64,000 nucleotides of DNA from Dehalococcoidia bacterium (GTDB lineage: Bacteria; Chloroflexota; Dehalococcoidia; DSTF01; JALHUB01). Location: assembly GCA_030018455.1 (NCBI GenBank), contig JASEFU010000001.1:559545-623544 (forward strand), read 5' to 3'. The translations under genes were made by a program, and so were the position numbers. Below the pieces are notes generated by a model. That model was not told the origin of the DNA. It saw only the letters and a program-made list of their open reading frames with translations, and ran no database searches. The number at the start of each line of letters is the position of its first letter. The first letter of the stretch is position 1. This document shows positions 26,046 to 34,785 of the stretch, piece after piece.

Positions 26046-26642
26046 ATGCCCGAAAAGAAGTGGTTCTGGACCGAAGCCATGGACGCTTGTCTGGTGCGCA
26101 TGTACGACCCCACCGTCAAAGGCCGCTCTAAAGAGATCGCCGGTCGCCTGCGAATGCCTCGCTGGGCGGTCAACCGCCGGGCCGCCGCCCTGGGCCTGAG
26201 CCGGCCCAAGGATAGGCCGTGGACCGCCCAAGAAGAGGCGTACCTGGAGGGCAGCTTCCACCACGTCTCGGTCAAGGCCCTGGCCCGAAGGCTCGGCCGG
26301 TCGCCGACAGCCGTGCGGCTCAAGGCGAAGCGGCTGGGCCTGCGCAAGTACGACGAGGGCTACACCGCGTGCTCGCTGGCCGAGGCGCTGGGGGTCGATC
26401 CCCACTGGGTGCTGGCCCGCATCCGCTCAGGCAAGCTCCGGGCGTCGCATCGCTACACCGAGCGCACGGCCGAGCAGGGAGGCGACAGCTGGCTCATCAC
26501 CGACGAGGCCGTGGTGGAGTTCCTACGGGAGCACGCGTACGACGTCGATCTGCGGAAGGTCGATAGCCTCTGGTTCATGGACCTGATCGCACCGTACCTC
26601 CAGCGCTCGGCGACGAGCGGTCGGCGCGCGGAGGCAGCCTGA
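26046..26642 (+). CDS. Myb/SANT-like DNA-binding protein
   Basis: 198 residues with AGGAGGAC before the ATG. Two successive tryptophan-anchored helical repeats (WTEAMDACLVRMY, then RPWTAQEEAYLEGSF) and KALARRLGRSPTAVRLKAKRLGL resemble Myb/SANT or homeodomain-like HTH motifs. A third HTH-like stretch follows (SLAEALGVDPHWVLARIRSGKLRA), as in excisionase-type winged helices. Likely a DNA-binding regulator of the element. Confidence 0.7.
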   Translation: MPEKKWFWTEAMDACLVRMYDPTVKGRSKEIAGRLRMPRWAVNRRAAALGLSRPKDRPWTAQEEAYLEGSFHHVSVKALARRLGRSPTAVRLKAKRLGLRKYDEGYTACSLAEALGVDPHWVLARIRSGKLRASHRYTERTAEQGGDSWLITDEAVVEFLREHAYDVDLRKVDSLWFMDLIAPYLQRSATSGRRAEAA

Positions 26643-26674
26643 GGACCGGCAACGAGAGAAGGAGGTAGAGAGAC

Positions 26675-26893
26675 ATGCCAGTTAAGACCCGAATCAAGAA
26701 GCGCCAGCGGCGAGGCGCCCCCTGGACAGAGGAAGAGGACGCCCATCTCATCGCCATAGCAGACCTGCCGCCGAGGGTGGTGGCCGACCTGATGCAGCGG
26801 AGCTGGCTCGCCTGTCGCCGCCGCCTCGTCTACCTGCGGGCCGACGGCAGCGGACCGGTCGGCACGTCCCCTGGGCGGACGTCGAAGCGATAG
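26675..26893 (+). CDS. Small Myb/SANT-like protein
   Basis: 72 residues with AGAAGGAGG upstream of the ATG. It has a basic N-terminus (KTRIKKRQRRGAPWTEEED) and one SANT-like repeat (AHLIAIADLPPRVVADLM, then SWLACRRRLVYL), related to the repeats of the preceding gene. Probably a second DNA-binding regulator. It ends 26 bp before a strong intrinsic terminator. Confidence 0.62.
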   Translation: MPVKTRIKKRQRRGAPWTEEEDAHLIAIADLPPRVVADLMQRSWLACRRRLVYLRADGSGPVGTSPGRTSKR

Positions 26894-26919
26894 CCCTCGG
26901 GCGAGCCCGAGCCTGCCTG

Positions 26920-26959
26920 GGGCACAAAGAAAGCGGGAATCCCCGCTTTTTTTGTGCCC
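26920..26959 (+). terminator. Strong rho-independent terminator
   Basis: GGGCACAAA pairs with TTTGTGCCC and AAGCGGG pairs with CCCGCTT. A run of seven T follows the inner stem (26946-26952). It ends the accessory plus-strand operon and shields the HNH gene from read-through. Confidence 0.88.
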
Positions 26960-27055
26960 GCAGACCTCAGGGACTCCCTCCCAACCACGACGGGCCGCGG
27001 CTGCGACTTGGCAGGCGGTTCCTGTATCATCAGGACGGATGAGGTAGCGCCGCCC

Positions 27056-27949
27056 ATGGTGAACACGGGTCGTTCACGATCCTCTTGGTTCGAAAGGGGT
27101 GCCGACGCCGCGCAGCGAATACTGTCAGCCGGGTCCCCCCGCTGCTACATCTGCCCACTGTGCCTGCGTGGCTTTCTCCCGAAGGCACTGGAGACTGACC
27201 TGCTCACGGTCGAGCACGTACCGCCGAAGCGCCTTGGAGGCCGGCGTCTTGTCTTGACCTGCCGACGATGCAATAGCCGTGCTGGCGCACGACTAGACCA
27301 CGAGGTGATGAAGAGGGAACTCATCTACGACTTCCACTACGGGACGATGGGTCGACCTGCCCCGGCCCGCCTTACCATGGCTGATCACTCTATTAACGTC
27401 GAAGTCCACGCAATCGAAGAATCGATTCGAGTTGTCGGCGTGCCAGGCAGCAATGACCCACGGGTGCAGAACAAGCTCTCGGAGGAATTAGATCGACTCG
27501 TGGAGTCCGGCTCATGGCAAGGGTCACAGTTCAATCTCACGTTCTATCGAGGCTTTCGCCACCGGCCAGCGCTCGTCGGGTGGCTCCGGGCCGGCTACCT
27601 AGCTGCCTTCGCTGCCCTGGGTTATCGCTATATCCTGCGAACCAGCCTGGATATTGTCCGTCAGCAATTGGCGAACCCGGAGAATGAACTCCTCCGAGTG
27701 TTCAGCGTCACAACCCAAGGTCAGATATCAAGAGAGGAACGGCGGATTCTCTTGGTTCAGCGGCCCGCTTGGATGACATCGCTGGCCGTCCAGATGGGCC
27801 GCCACATAGTCTTTCTGCCGAGTCTTGAAAAGGCCCCAAGTCCTTATGAACGTTTGGCGCAGAAGGCTGGCGAGCGTGCGGATGAGCGAATCACCGGTAA
27901 ACTGATCCCCTGGCCAGTCAAGCCAGAGCACGCGCTCGATTTCTTCTAG
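27056..27949 (+). CDS. HNH endonuclease-like protein
   Basis: 297 residues from the ATG at 27056. The upstream part of the frame overlaps the terminator and is not used. The N-terminal quarter has CPLC, then VEHVPPKRLGG, then CRRCNSRAGARLDHEV: an HNH-5-like zinc-bound nuclease site in which the His pair and the Asn of the second CxxCN are intact. The remaining 200 residues have no named domain (FRHRPALVGWLRAGYLAAFA suggests a helical core). A stand-alone defence or homing-type nuclease is possible. Confidence 0.72.
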   Translation: MVNTGRSRSSWFERGADAAQRILSAGSPRCYICPLCLRGFLPKALETDLLTVEHVPPKRLGGRRLVLTCRRCNSRAGARLDHEVMKRELIYDFHYGTMGRPAPARLTMADHSINVEVHAIEESIRVVGVPGSNDPRVQNKLSEELDRLVESGSWQGSQFNLTFYRGFRHRPALVGWLRAGYLAAFAALGYRYILRTSLDIVRQQLANPENELLRVFSVTTQGQISREERRILLVQRPAWMTSLAVQMGRHIVFLPSLEKAPSPYERLAQKAGERADERITGKLIPWPVKPEHALDFF

Positions 27950-27979
27950 CGCGCGGCCTTGTTGTTGCCCTTGACCGAA

Positions 27980-28795
27980 TCACTCACTCTTCGTGGTGGC
28001 TTGGCTGTTGGGCTTAAACCGGATGCCCCTTTTCCTCTCCTCTGCATAGAAGAGCGCAACATAGCGTCCGCCGGTATCTCTGTTTTGCCAAATTAGACGA
28101 AGACCGTAGCCAGGCCGATCTAGTCGATAGTGGTGGTCAGCATCCGTCAGGAACACAACTTCACTCTTACCCGCCCCAAGGAACGGAATTGTGCCTTTTC
28201 GTAACTGATCAGTGGCAGGAGCAATCCCTGGCTCATGGTTCTCCAGCAGGATGTCCCAAGCATCCTCTCTTCCTCGATTGAGAATCTCCACCTGATGACC
28301 ACCATCATCGAGGAGCCGGACGGCAATCACCGACAGGTTTTCACGCAATCCTTCGGTCTGTCCCTCTCTCAACGGAGGGACTTCGACTGGCTGCCACCTC
28401 CTCCGAAAGCCCTTCCTCCCCACGGCGGCTATGCGCGCTACACAGGGCTCCTCATAGGAGATGTGAGCGCTAAATTTTGCGATGACGATTACGGGATCAC
28501 TCAGCCCGTGGCCAGGAATATTAAGAGCCAACTGGCCGATGGTCACTGCTGGCTGAGACCGATACTCCGCGTCGTCGACCTCTCGGCGCAAGGGTCGGAG
28601 CATCTCGACCTCAAAGCGGTCCACGAAGGCGTTTTGACCTTGCGGGTTTTCCACGACGACGGCGACGTAAATCCCTGGATCATCCTCACCGCCAACTCGT
28701 CTGGCCTCGCGTATATGCGTAATTAGGCCCCTCGTGGATCGCCGTAGCGCCCAGTCTAGGATCGCCGTTATCGGCTTCAATACGTAATCGATCAT
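27980..28795 (-). CDS. Hypothetical beta-rich protein
   Basis: 271 residues, ATG start, convergent with the HNH gene. The first 25 residues form an amphipathic or membrane-contacting helix (VLKPITAILDWALRRS). The rest is beta-rich with GIYVAVVVENPQGQNAFVDRF and a second similar unit near VEILNRGREDAWDILLENHEPG, perhaps two Ig-like domains. No enzyme motif is visible. Base composition is more AT-rich than the tad or hem genes, which suggests an acquired gene. Confidence 0.5.
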   Translation of the reverse strand: MIDYVLKPITAILDWALRRSTRGLITHIREARRVGGEDDPGIYVAVVVENPQGQNAFVDRFEVEMLRPLRREVDDAEYRSQPAVTIGQLALNIPGHGLSDPVIVIAKFSAHISYEEPCVARIAAVGRKGFRRRWQPVEVPPLREGQTEGLRENLSVIAVRLLDDGGHQVEILNRGREDAWDILLENHEPGIAPATDQLRKGTIPFLGAGKSEVVFLTDADHHYRLDRPGYGLRLIWQNRDTGGRYVALFYAEERKRGIRFKPNSQATTKSE

Positions 28796-28873
28796 CAGCC
28801 CGGATTATACCCCCAAGGCTGTCCGCGCTTGATAAAACGCTTCTAGGCGCTAGCGCTAGGTGCAGCCCTTCCC

Positions 28874-28903
28874 TTGACATAGTAGCACAGACGTTCTTAT
28901 ACT
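28874..28903 (+). promoter_or_regulatory. Promoter of the imuB-dnaE2 cassette with LexA-like site
   Basis: TTGACA (28874-28879) and TATACT (28898-28903) are separated by 18 bp, 22 bp before the imuB ATG. The spacer contains GCAC-AGAC-GTTC (28885-28896), one mismatch from the GAAC-N4-GTTC core bound by Gram-positive LexA. Mutasome cassettes are usually SOS-controlled, so repression by LexA is plausible but not shown. Confidence 0.68.
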
Positions 28904-28924
28904 TATGGGCGCTGAGGCCGCCCC

Positions 28925-30107
28925 ATGCCCATTGCTTGTATGCACATCCCTCGCTTCGCGGTGGAGGTCGAGCGGCAGCGTCGGCCTGACATCGCCGCCT
29001 GCCTCATCCTCATCGGCGAGAGTGCCGTCTTCGACTGTTCCTTGGGCGGCGACGCCCTGGGGGTCAAGCGCGGGATGCGGATGTCGGAGGCCATCGGGCT
29101 GTGCCCGCGAGCGGTGGTGCTGCCGCCGGACCTCCCGCACTACCGGCGCCGGTTCGACCAGATTCTGGACTTCCTTGACGACTACAGCCCGCAGGTCGAG
29201 CCACGGGATCTCGGCACCGCCTACCTCTCGCTGAACGGCCTGGCGGATGATTCCTCGACCTACGCGGGGGGACTCGTTTCCGACCTGCACCGGCGCTTCG
29301 GTTTCATGGCTGCTGTGGGCATCGCTGGCGGGAAGTTCCCCGCGCAGGTGGCGGCAACCACGACCCGCCCCGGCCTGGCGAAGGCGGTCCCGCCCGGCGA
29401 GGAGGCCGCCTTCCTGGCGGCGCTGCCCGTCGACCACCTGCCGGCGGGTGAGTCGATGCTGTGGCGGCTGCGACTACTGGGCATCGAGACCATCGGCGAG
29501 GTGGCCCGCCTGCCCCTGGACGCTTTTCAACAGCAGTTCGGCTCGGAGGTGAAGCGCTGCTGGGAGCTGGCCAACGGCATCGACAACGAGCCGCTGGTGC
29601 CGAGGGTGAAGGAGGAGACGCTAGCGCGGCGCCTTCAGTTGCCCGCGCCGGCGGTCACGCTGGAAGCGATCCTGGCGGGCCTGCAGCGGCTGGTCTTCGC
29701 CGCCTACGGGGACGACCGCCGCCGCAGCCGCGGGGTACGCAAGGCCGTCCTCCGGGCGGCTCTGGACGGCGGCGGGTCGTGGGAGCTGCCCGTTTCCTTC
29801 CGGGGAGGCGCTGGCCGACCCCCGCGACGCCTGGTTCGCCGTCAGGAGCGCGGTCGAGCGCCATCCGCCGCGGCTTCCAGTGGAGGAACTGGAGGTGGAG
29901 CTGGTGGGCCTGAGCGCTGAGTCCGGCAAGCAGGCGCCGATGTTCGACGGCGGCCGGGCGAAGCTGCGGCGGCAGGTGGAGGAGGCGGTGCGACAGCTTG
30001 AGGCGCAGCAGGGGCGCAGCCTCATTGGAAAGGTGGTGGAGGCAGAGCCGTGGTCGCGCATCCCGGAGCGACGGGCCGCGCTGGTCGAGTACGACCCTTC
30101 GACATAG
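28925..30107 (+). CDS. imuB: ImuB-like inactive Y-family polymerase (frameshifted)
   Basis: Residues read in one frame to about 29805, then continue in the -1 frame as EALADPRDAWFAVRSAVERH and on to VEYDP, so one extra G sits in the G run at 29802-29805. The fold is DinB-like, but the catalytic carboxylates are missing: IPRFAVEV replaces the first Asp motif, and VEPRDLGTAYLSL lacks the Asp-Glu pair. This is the mark of ImuB, the adaptor that recruits DnaE2 for mutagenic repair. No ImuA-like gene precedes it. The 3' end is altered by a 24-bp repeat. Whether the frameshift is biological or an assembly error is open. Confidence 0.78.
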
Positions 30108-30361
30108 CTCAGGGCAGGCCCTTAAACCGCCCGCGGCCGCTGCGAGTGGAGGCCGACGAGCGCGGTGGCCCTACCGCCGTCTGGCTCTCGGGTCGCCGCT
30201 ACGCCGTGGAGGCGGTGCTGGAAACCTGGCGCATCGACGATGAGTGGTGGCGCGAGCGGCCTGTGAGCCGGGTGTACTACCGGCTGTTGCTGGAGGATGG
30301 GCGGACGGTGACGTTGTACCGAGACCTCCTGCGAGGCCGATGGTCGAAGCAAGCATACTAG
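30050..30361 (+). CDS. DUF6504-like small protein
   Basis: Up to 103 residues in the frame beginning with a GTG at 30050, overlapping the end of imuB. The recognisable part is about residues 25-103: PLNRPRPLRVEADERG, VWLSGRRYAVEAVLETWRI and RVYYRLLLEDGRTVTLYRDL. This matches DUF6504 proteins encoded between imuB/dinB and dnaE2 in Actinobacteria. The true start is unclear. One base separates its stop from the dnaE2 ATG, so the three genes form one operon. Confidence 0.6.
   Translation: MVAHPGATGRAGRVRPFDIAQGRPLNRPRPLRVEADERGGPTAVWLSGRRYAVEAVLETWRIDDEWWRERPVSRVYYRLLLEDGRTVTLYRDLLRGRWSKQAY
30095..30123. repeat. 24-bp repeat unit with 5-bp direct flanks
   Basis: A unit beginning CCCTTCGACATAGC and ending CAGGGCAGG is bounded by CCCTT at 30095-30099 and 30119-30123. 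Removing 24 bp would make the imuB frame read YDP then stop, and would leave the DUF6504-like frame unchanged. Short dispersed units of this type (CCTTCGACA...GCTCAGGGCAGG) are known from several draft bacterial genomes, as recalled from memory. Confidence 0.55.
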
Positions 30362-30362
30362 C

Positions 30363-33300
30363 ATGGTCTCCTACGCCGAACTCCACTGCCACTCCAACTT
30401 CTCCTTCCTTGAGGGCGCCTCACACATCGAGGATCTGGTGCTGCGGGCGCGGGAGCTGGGGTACGAGGCCCTCGCCCTCACTGACCACGACGGCCTCCAC
30501 GGGGCGATGGAGTTCGCCCAGTGCGCCCGCGCCTGGGGGCTCAAGCCCATCACCGGTGCCGAAGTCACCCTGGCCAACGGTCACCACCTGACCGTCCTCT
30601 GTGAGACCCAGCGCGGCTACGCCAACCTCTGCCGCCTCCTCAGCCACGCCCACCTCGACCACGAAAGGGGCAAGCCCTGCGTCGAGCCGGAGGTGCTGGC
30701 GCAGCACACCGAGGGGCTCATCGCCCTCTCCGGCTGCCGCAAGGGCGAGCTGCCTTCGCTGGCCGCCCAGGGCCGCTATCGGGAAGCGGAGGAGGCGGCC
30801 CGCCGTTACCTCCAGTGGTTCGGCCCCGACAGCTTCTTCGTCGAGCTCCAGAACAACCTGGTCCACGGCGGCGCTCGCCGCAACCACGCTCTGGCCGACC
30901 TGGCGGAGCACCTGGGCGTGGGCGTCGTCGCTACCGGCAACGTCCACTACCACGTGCGGGAGCGCCACCGCCTCCAGGACGTACTGGTGGCCATCAAGCA
31001 CCGCACGACCCTGGATGCCTCCCACCGGCTGCGCCGCGAGAACTCGGAATACTACCTGAAGCCGCCCGCCGAGGGGGCTGAACTCTTCCGCGACTACCCG
31101 AAGGCCGTCGCCAACACCCTGCGCGTCGCCGAGCGCTGCTACTTCGAGCTCACCCGCGACCTGGACTACCGCTTCCCCGACTGCCCGGTGCCCGACGGTG
31201 AGACGCCGGACTCCTACCTGCGCAAGCTGTGCTACCGGGAGGCGGAGGATCGCTACGGCCGCATCACGTCCAAGGTGCGCGAACGGCTGGAGGAGGAGCT
31301 CGCTCTGTTAGAGCGCCACGGCCTCGCCGGCTTCTTCCTCATCCACCGCGAGATCCTCCGGCTCGCCTACCAGGTAGCCGAGGAGGTTCGCGGGCGGCCG
31401 GCGCATGGCCCGCCGGGCCGGGGCCGGGCTCGTCCGTCGGGTCGCTCATCTGCTACCTCATCGGGCTGTCCCACATCGACCCCATCGCCAAAGACCTCTT
31501 CCTGGGCCGCTTCCTCAACGAGGAGATGGCCTCGGTGCCCGACATCGACCTGGACTTCCCCCGCGACATCCGCGAGAAGCTGATCCTTCGCGTCTACGAG
31601 CACTTCGGTCGCGAGCACGTGGGGCTGGTGGCCACCTTCCCCAACTATCGCATCCGCGGCGCCGTGCGGGAGGTGGGCAAGGCGCTGGGGCTGCCGCCCG
31701 CCGAGCTGGACCGGCTGGCCAAGGTCAGCCAGGGTGGCTCCGCGAAGACGATCCGCGAGGAGATGCACCGTCTGGCGCACTATCGAGATAAGGTGGGTGC
31801 CCCCCTCTGGCGTCACCTGGCCGACCTGGTCGAACAGATCGCCGGCTTCCCCCGCCACGTCAGTCAGCACGTCGGCGGCATGGTGATCTCGTCGAAGCCC
31901 CTATGCGAGCTCGTTCCCCTGGAGCAGTCGGCCATGCCGGGCCGCGTCCTCATCCAGTGGGACAAGGACTCCGTGGACGACGCCCGCATGATCAAGATCG
32001 ACTTCCTCGCCCTCGGCATGCTCTCAGCGGTGGACGAGACGCTGGACCTTATCGAGGAGCACCACGGCAAGCGCATCGACCTCTCGCGGATCGACTTCCA
32101 GGACGAGCGGGTGTACGACGCCATCTGCCAGGCGGACACGATGGGCGTCTTCCAGATCGAGTCGCGGGCGCAGATGCAGACGTTACCGCGGGTGAAGCCA
32201 CGGTCGCTTGAGGACCTGACGGTAGAGGTGGCGATCATCCGCCCGGGGCCGATCGTGGGCGGCGCCGTCAACCCTTATATCAAGCGCCGCATGGGCCAGG
32301 AGCCCGTCACGTACGACCACCCGTCGCTGGAGCCGGTGCTGAAGGAGACGCTGGGAGTCATCCTGTACCAGGAACAGGTGCTCCAGGCGGCGATGGCGGT
32401 CGCCGGGTTCAGCGCCGGCCAGGCCGAGAGCCTGCGCCGGGCCATGAGCCGCAAGCGGTCGCGGGAAGCCATCGACAAGCTCAAGCAGCAGTTCATCGAG
32501 GGCTGCCTCCGCAACGGTGTCTCAAAGAAGACGGCTGAGTCGGTGTTCGCTAGGATCGCCGGCTTCGCCGAGTTCGGCTTCCCCAAGGCCCACGCCGCCG
32601 CTTTTGGCCTGCTCGCCTACCAGACGGCCTGGCTGCGCACCTACTACCCGGCGGAGTCATTCTGTGCCCTGTTCAACGCCCAGCCTATGGGCTTCTACGG
32701 CCCCCACGTGCTGGTCAACGACGGCAAGCGCCACAGCGTGGACGTCCTGCCGCCGGACATCAGCCGCAGCGCGGCGAACTGCACGATCGGGGGCGAGGCG
32801 GTGCGGATCGGCCTGCGCTACGTGAAGGGCCTGAGCGAGACCACGGCGCGGGAGGTGGAGGAGGAACGAGACCGCGACGGCGAGTTCCGGTCGTTGTTCG
32901 ACTTCCTGGAGCGGACGCGCCTCAAGCGGGAGGCGGTCGAGAACCTGATCGCCTGCGGCGCCTTCGACAGCTTCGGCCTGGAGCGGCGGGAGTTGCTTTG
33001 GCAGCTAGGGCTCCTCTACCGCTCAGACGGCCGCAACGGTCACGAGCGGCAGTTGACCCTCCCTCTGCCCACGGGGCAGGACATGGTCGAACTGAAGCCC
33101 ATGACCGACTGGGACCGCATGGCGGCGGATTACGCCGTCCTCGGCATGTCGCCGAAGCACCACCCGATGTCGTTCCTGCGGCCGCAACTGCACGAGGGCG
33201 TGGTGCCCAGCCGCATGCTGGACTCACTGCCGGACGGCACGCCGGTGGAAGTGGCGGGGCTGGTCGTCTGCCGGCAGCGGCCGGGCACGGCCAAAGGCTT

Positions 33301-33517
33301 CGTCTTCCTGGTGTTGGAGGACGAGTTCGGGTTAGTCAACGTTATCGTTAAGCCCGACCTCTACGAACGGGAGCGCACGTTGGTGCGGGCACAGCCGTTT
33401 GTCATCGTGCGCGGTGAGCTACAGCGAAGGGACGGGACGGTGAACGTGATCGCGGAGCGGTTCGGGCCGCTGCGAGCCGACGTAGTACTGGCGCCGGAGG
33501 CGCATAACTTCGGGTAG
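30363..33517 (+). CDS. dnaE2: DnaE2-type error-prone DNA polymerase III alpha (frameshifted)
   Basis: About 1050 residues, the usual DnaE2 length, split by one missing G near 31426-31429. The first frame runs to RGRPAHGPPGRGR and the second continues as GSSVGSLICYLIGLSHIDP. The N-terminus has the PHP domain (ELHCHSNFSFLEGA, then ALTDHDGLHG). The polymerase core has PDIDLDFPRDIREK with the catalytic Asp pair. The C-terminus has an OB fold (TPVEVAGLVVCRQRPGTAKG). With ImuB it performs translesion synthesis. Either sequencing error or real inactivation; everything else is intact. Confidence 0.85.
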
Positions 33518-33632
33518 CCCAGTCTCCCAATTGACAATCAGGTGCGTACAGGCGTTCGCCCTCGAACGTGAAAGGCCTTATAATTGGGTCAGCCTTTCCA
33601 GATTCCAGCGAATTCGGCTGAGGGGCTCGCTC

Positions 33633-34784
33633 GTGGCAAACCCGCTGTCCTTTCTTGCACCAGCACTTGAAGTTCTTGGCAAGGGCACCCAGATCCTGCC
33701 TGCCAGTGGCGGCGCTGTTGAGTACCTCCAGCGCCCCGATCAAGAGGAACTTGAGGACGCTCTCGTACACGCGGGAGAGCAGCACATCACCGCGTTCCTC
33801 GAGGACCCCGAGCCGTCAATCGACGACATATACAGGCTCACGCCTCCCATATCGCGCTCAACGCTCCATCAATTCCGGTTCTTCATTGACGGAAGCCTCC
33901 GCACGTACTTCTTAGGGTCTGCCGTTGAGGACAGACGTTCGTTCCCCATCGAACTCGCCCAGGTAGGGGCAACGGTAGTGGAACGTGCGGACGATGGGCG
34001 CCTACGAATTCGCGCAAGCCGTCACGAGGTGCTTCTGCTGGTGCCGCATGCCCAGGGGGGCGGGCTGTCGACCACACTTTGGAGCCAGCTGGAAAAGCTC
34101 TCGGTCGCAGATGCTGGCTTTCGTATCATCGACTTTGACGTGCCCGATCTCTTTACGAAGGACAGCCAGCGCGACCCACGAGACAAAGCCGGTGCCAAGG
34201 CTCGCTATCGTATGCATCAGCTCGAGATCGAACTCATCAAGGAGACAGATACCGCTCGCAGTGACGACGCGTGGCTCATTCTTGATGGCGCGGTGAAGTT
34301 GGATCAATTTATCGAGGCGCCCTATCTTCTGGGTGCCGCCAAGTCGTTCCGCAAGGACCCAGAGTTTCATTTTGGGCGCGGGCGAGGCAGTCGGCGCGGA
34401 GACATCACAACCATTCTCGCGGGACTCCCACATGGCCACCGGACAGTGGCTCTCAGCTCTCATGGCGGCAAAGTGGCATTCTGGTACGTCCGGCTACGCG
34501 AGCAGAAGGAAGTAGACTATCCTCTTATGGGCGTGATCAAGGTCGAGATGCCCCGACCAGACGGCACACCGGTGCCAGCCGAGGTTGCAGACAGGCTGTC
34601 AAGCTGCCTGGTAGCAGAGCGGAACGTCACCCCGTATGGGCGCGATGCCCGCTGGCATTGTCACCTGTACCCGATCTTCGTCGCCGAACAGGCGATCAAG
34701 ACCCGCTTCTATTCGCAGGAGGTCCTCATGGGGGCCATTCGATGGCCACGCCAGACCCCTGCATTATCGAGGGGAGGGAGCTGA
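33633..34784 (+). CDS. NurA-like 5'-3' nuclease
   Basis: 383 residues from a GTG at 33633. GAGGGG lies upstream, and a perfect TATAAT box at 33579-33584 with no clear -35. The NurA signature FIDGSLRTYFLG sits at residues 84-95 (Asp86). A second acidic site is LILDGAVKLDQF, and the C-terminal WHCHLYPIFVAEQAIK carries the conserved His. NurA proteins are manganese-dependent nucleases that work with the HerA hexameric translocase, encoded one base downstream here. In archaea the pair resects DNA ends. In bacteria such pairs are often in defence loci. Confidence 0.75.
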   Translation: MANPLSFLAPALEVLGKGTQILPASGGAVEYLQRPDQEELEDALVHAGEQHITAFLEDPEPSIDDIYRLTPPISRSTLHQFRFFIDGSLRTYFLGSAVEDRRSFPIELAQVGATVVERADDGRLRIRASRHEVLLLVPHAQGGGLSTTLWSQLEKLSVADAGFRIIDFDVPDLFTKDSQRDPRDKAGAKARYRMHQLEIELIKETDTARSDDAWLILDGAVKLDQFIEAPYLLGAAKSFRKDPEFHFGRGRGSRRGDITTILAGLPHGHRTVALSSHGGKVAFWYVRLREQKEVDYPLMGVIKVEMPRPDGTPVPAEVADRLSSCLVAERNVTPYGRDARWHCHLYPIFVAEQAIKTRFYSQEVLMGAIRWPRQTPALSRGGS

Positions 34785-34785
34785 G

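Noticed and set aside
33531-33584. TTGACA at 33531 plus TATAAT at 33579 as one promoter for the NurA-like gene
   Set aside because: The two hexamers are 42 bp apart, so they cannot form one sigma70 promoter; only the -10 element is kept as a hint.
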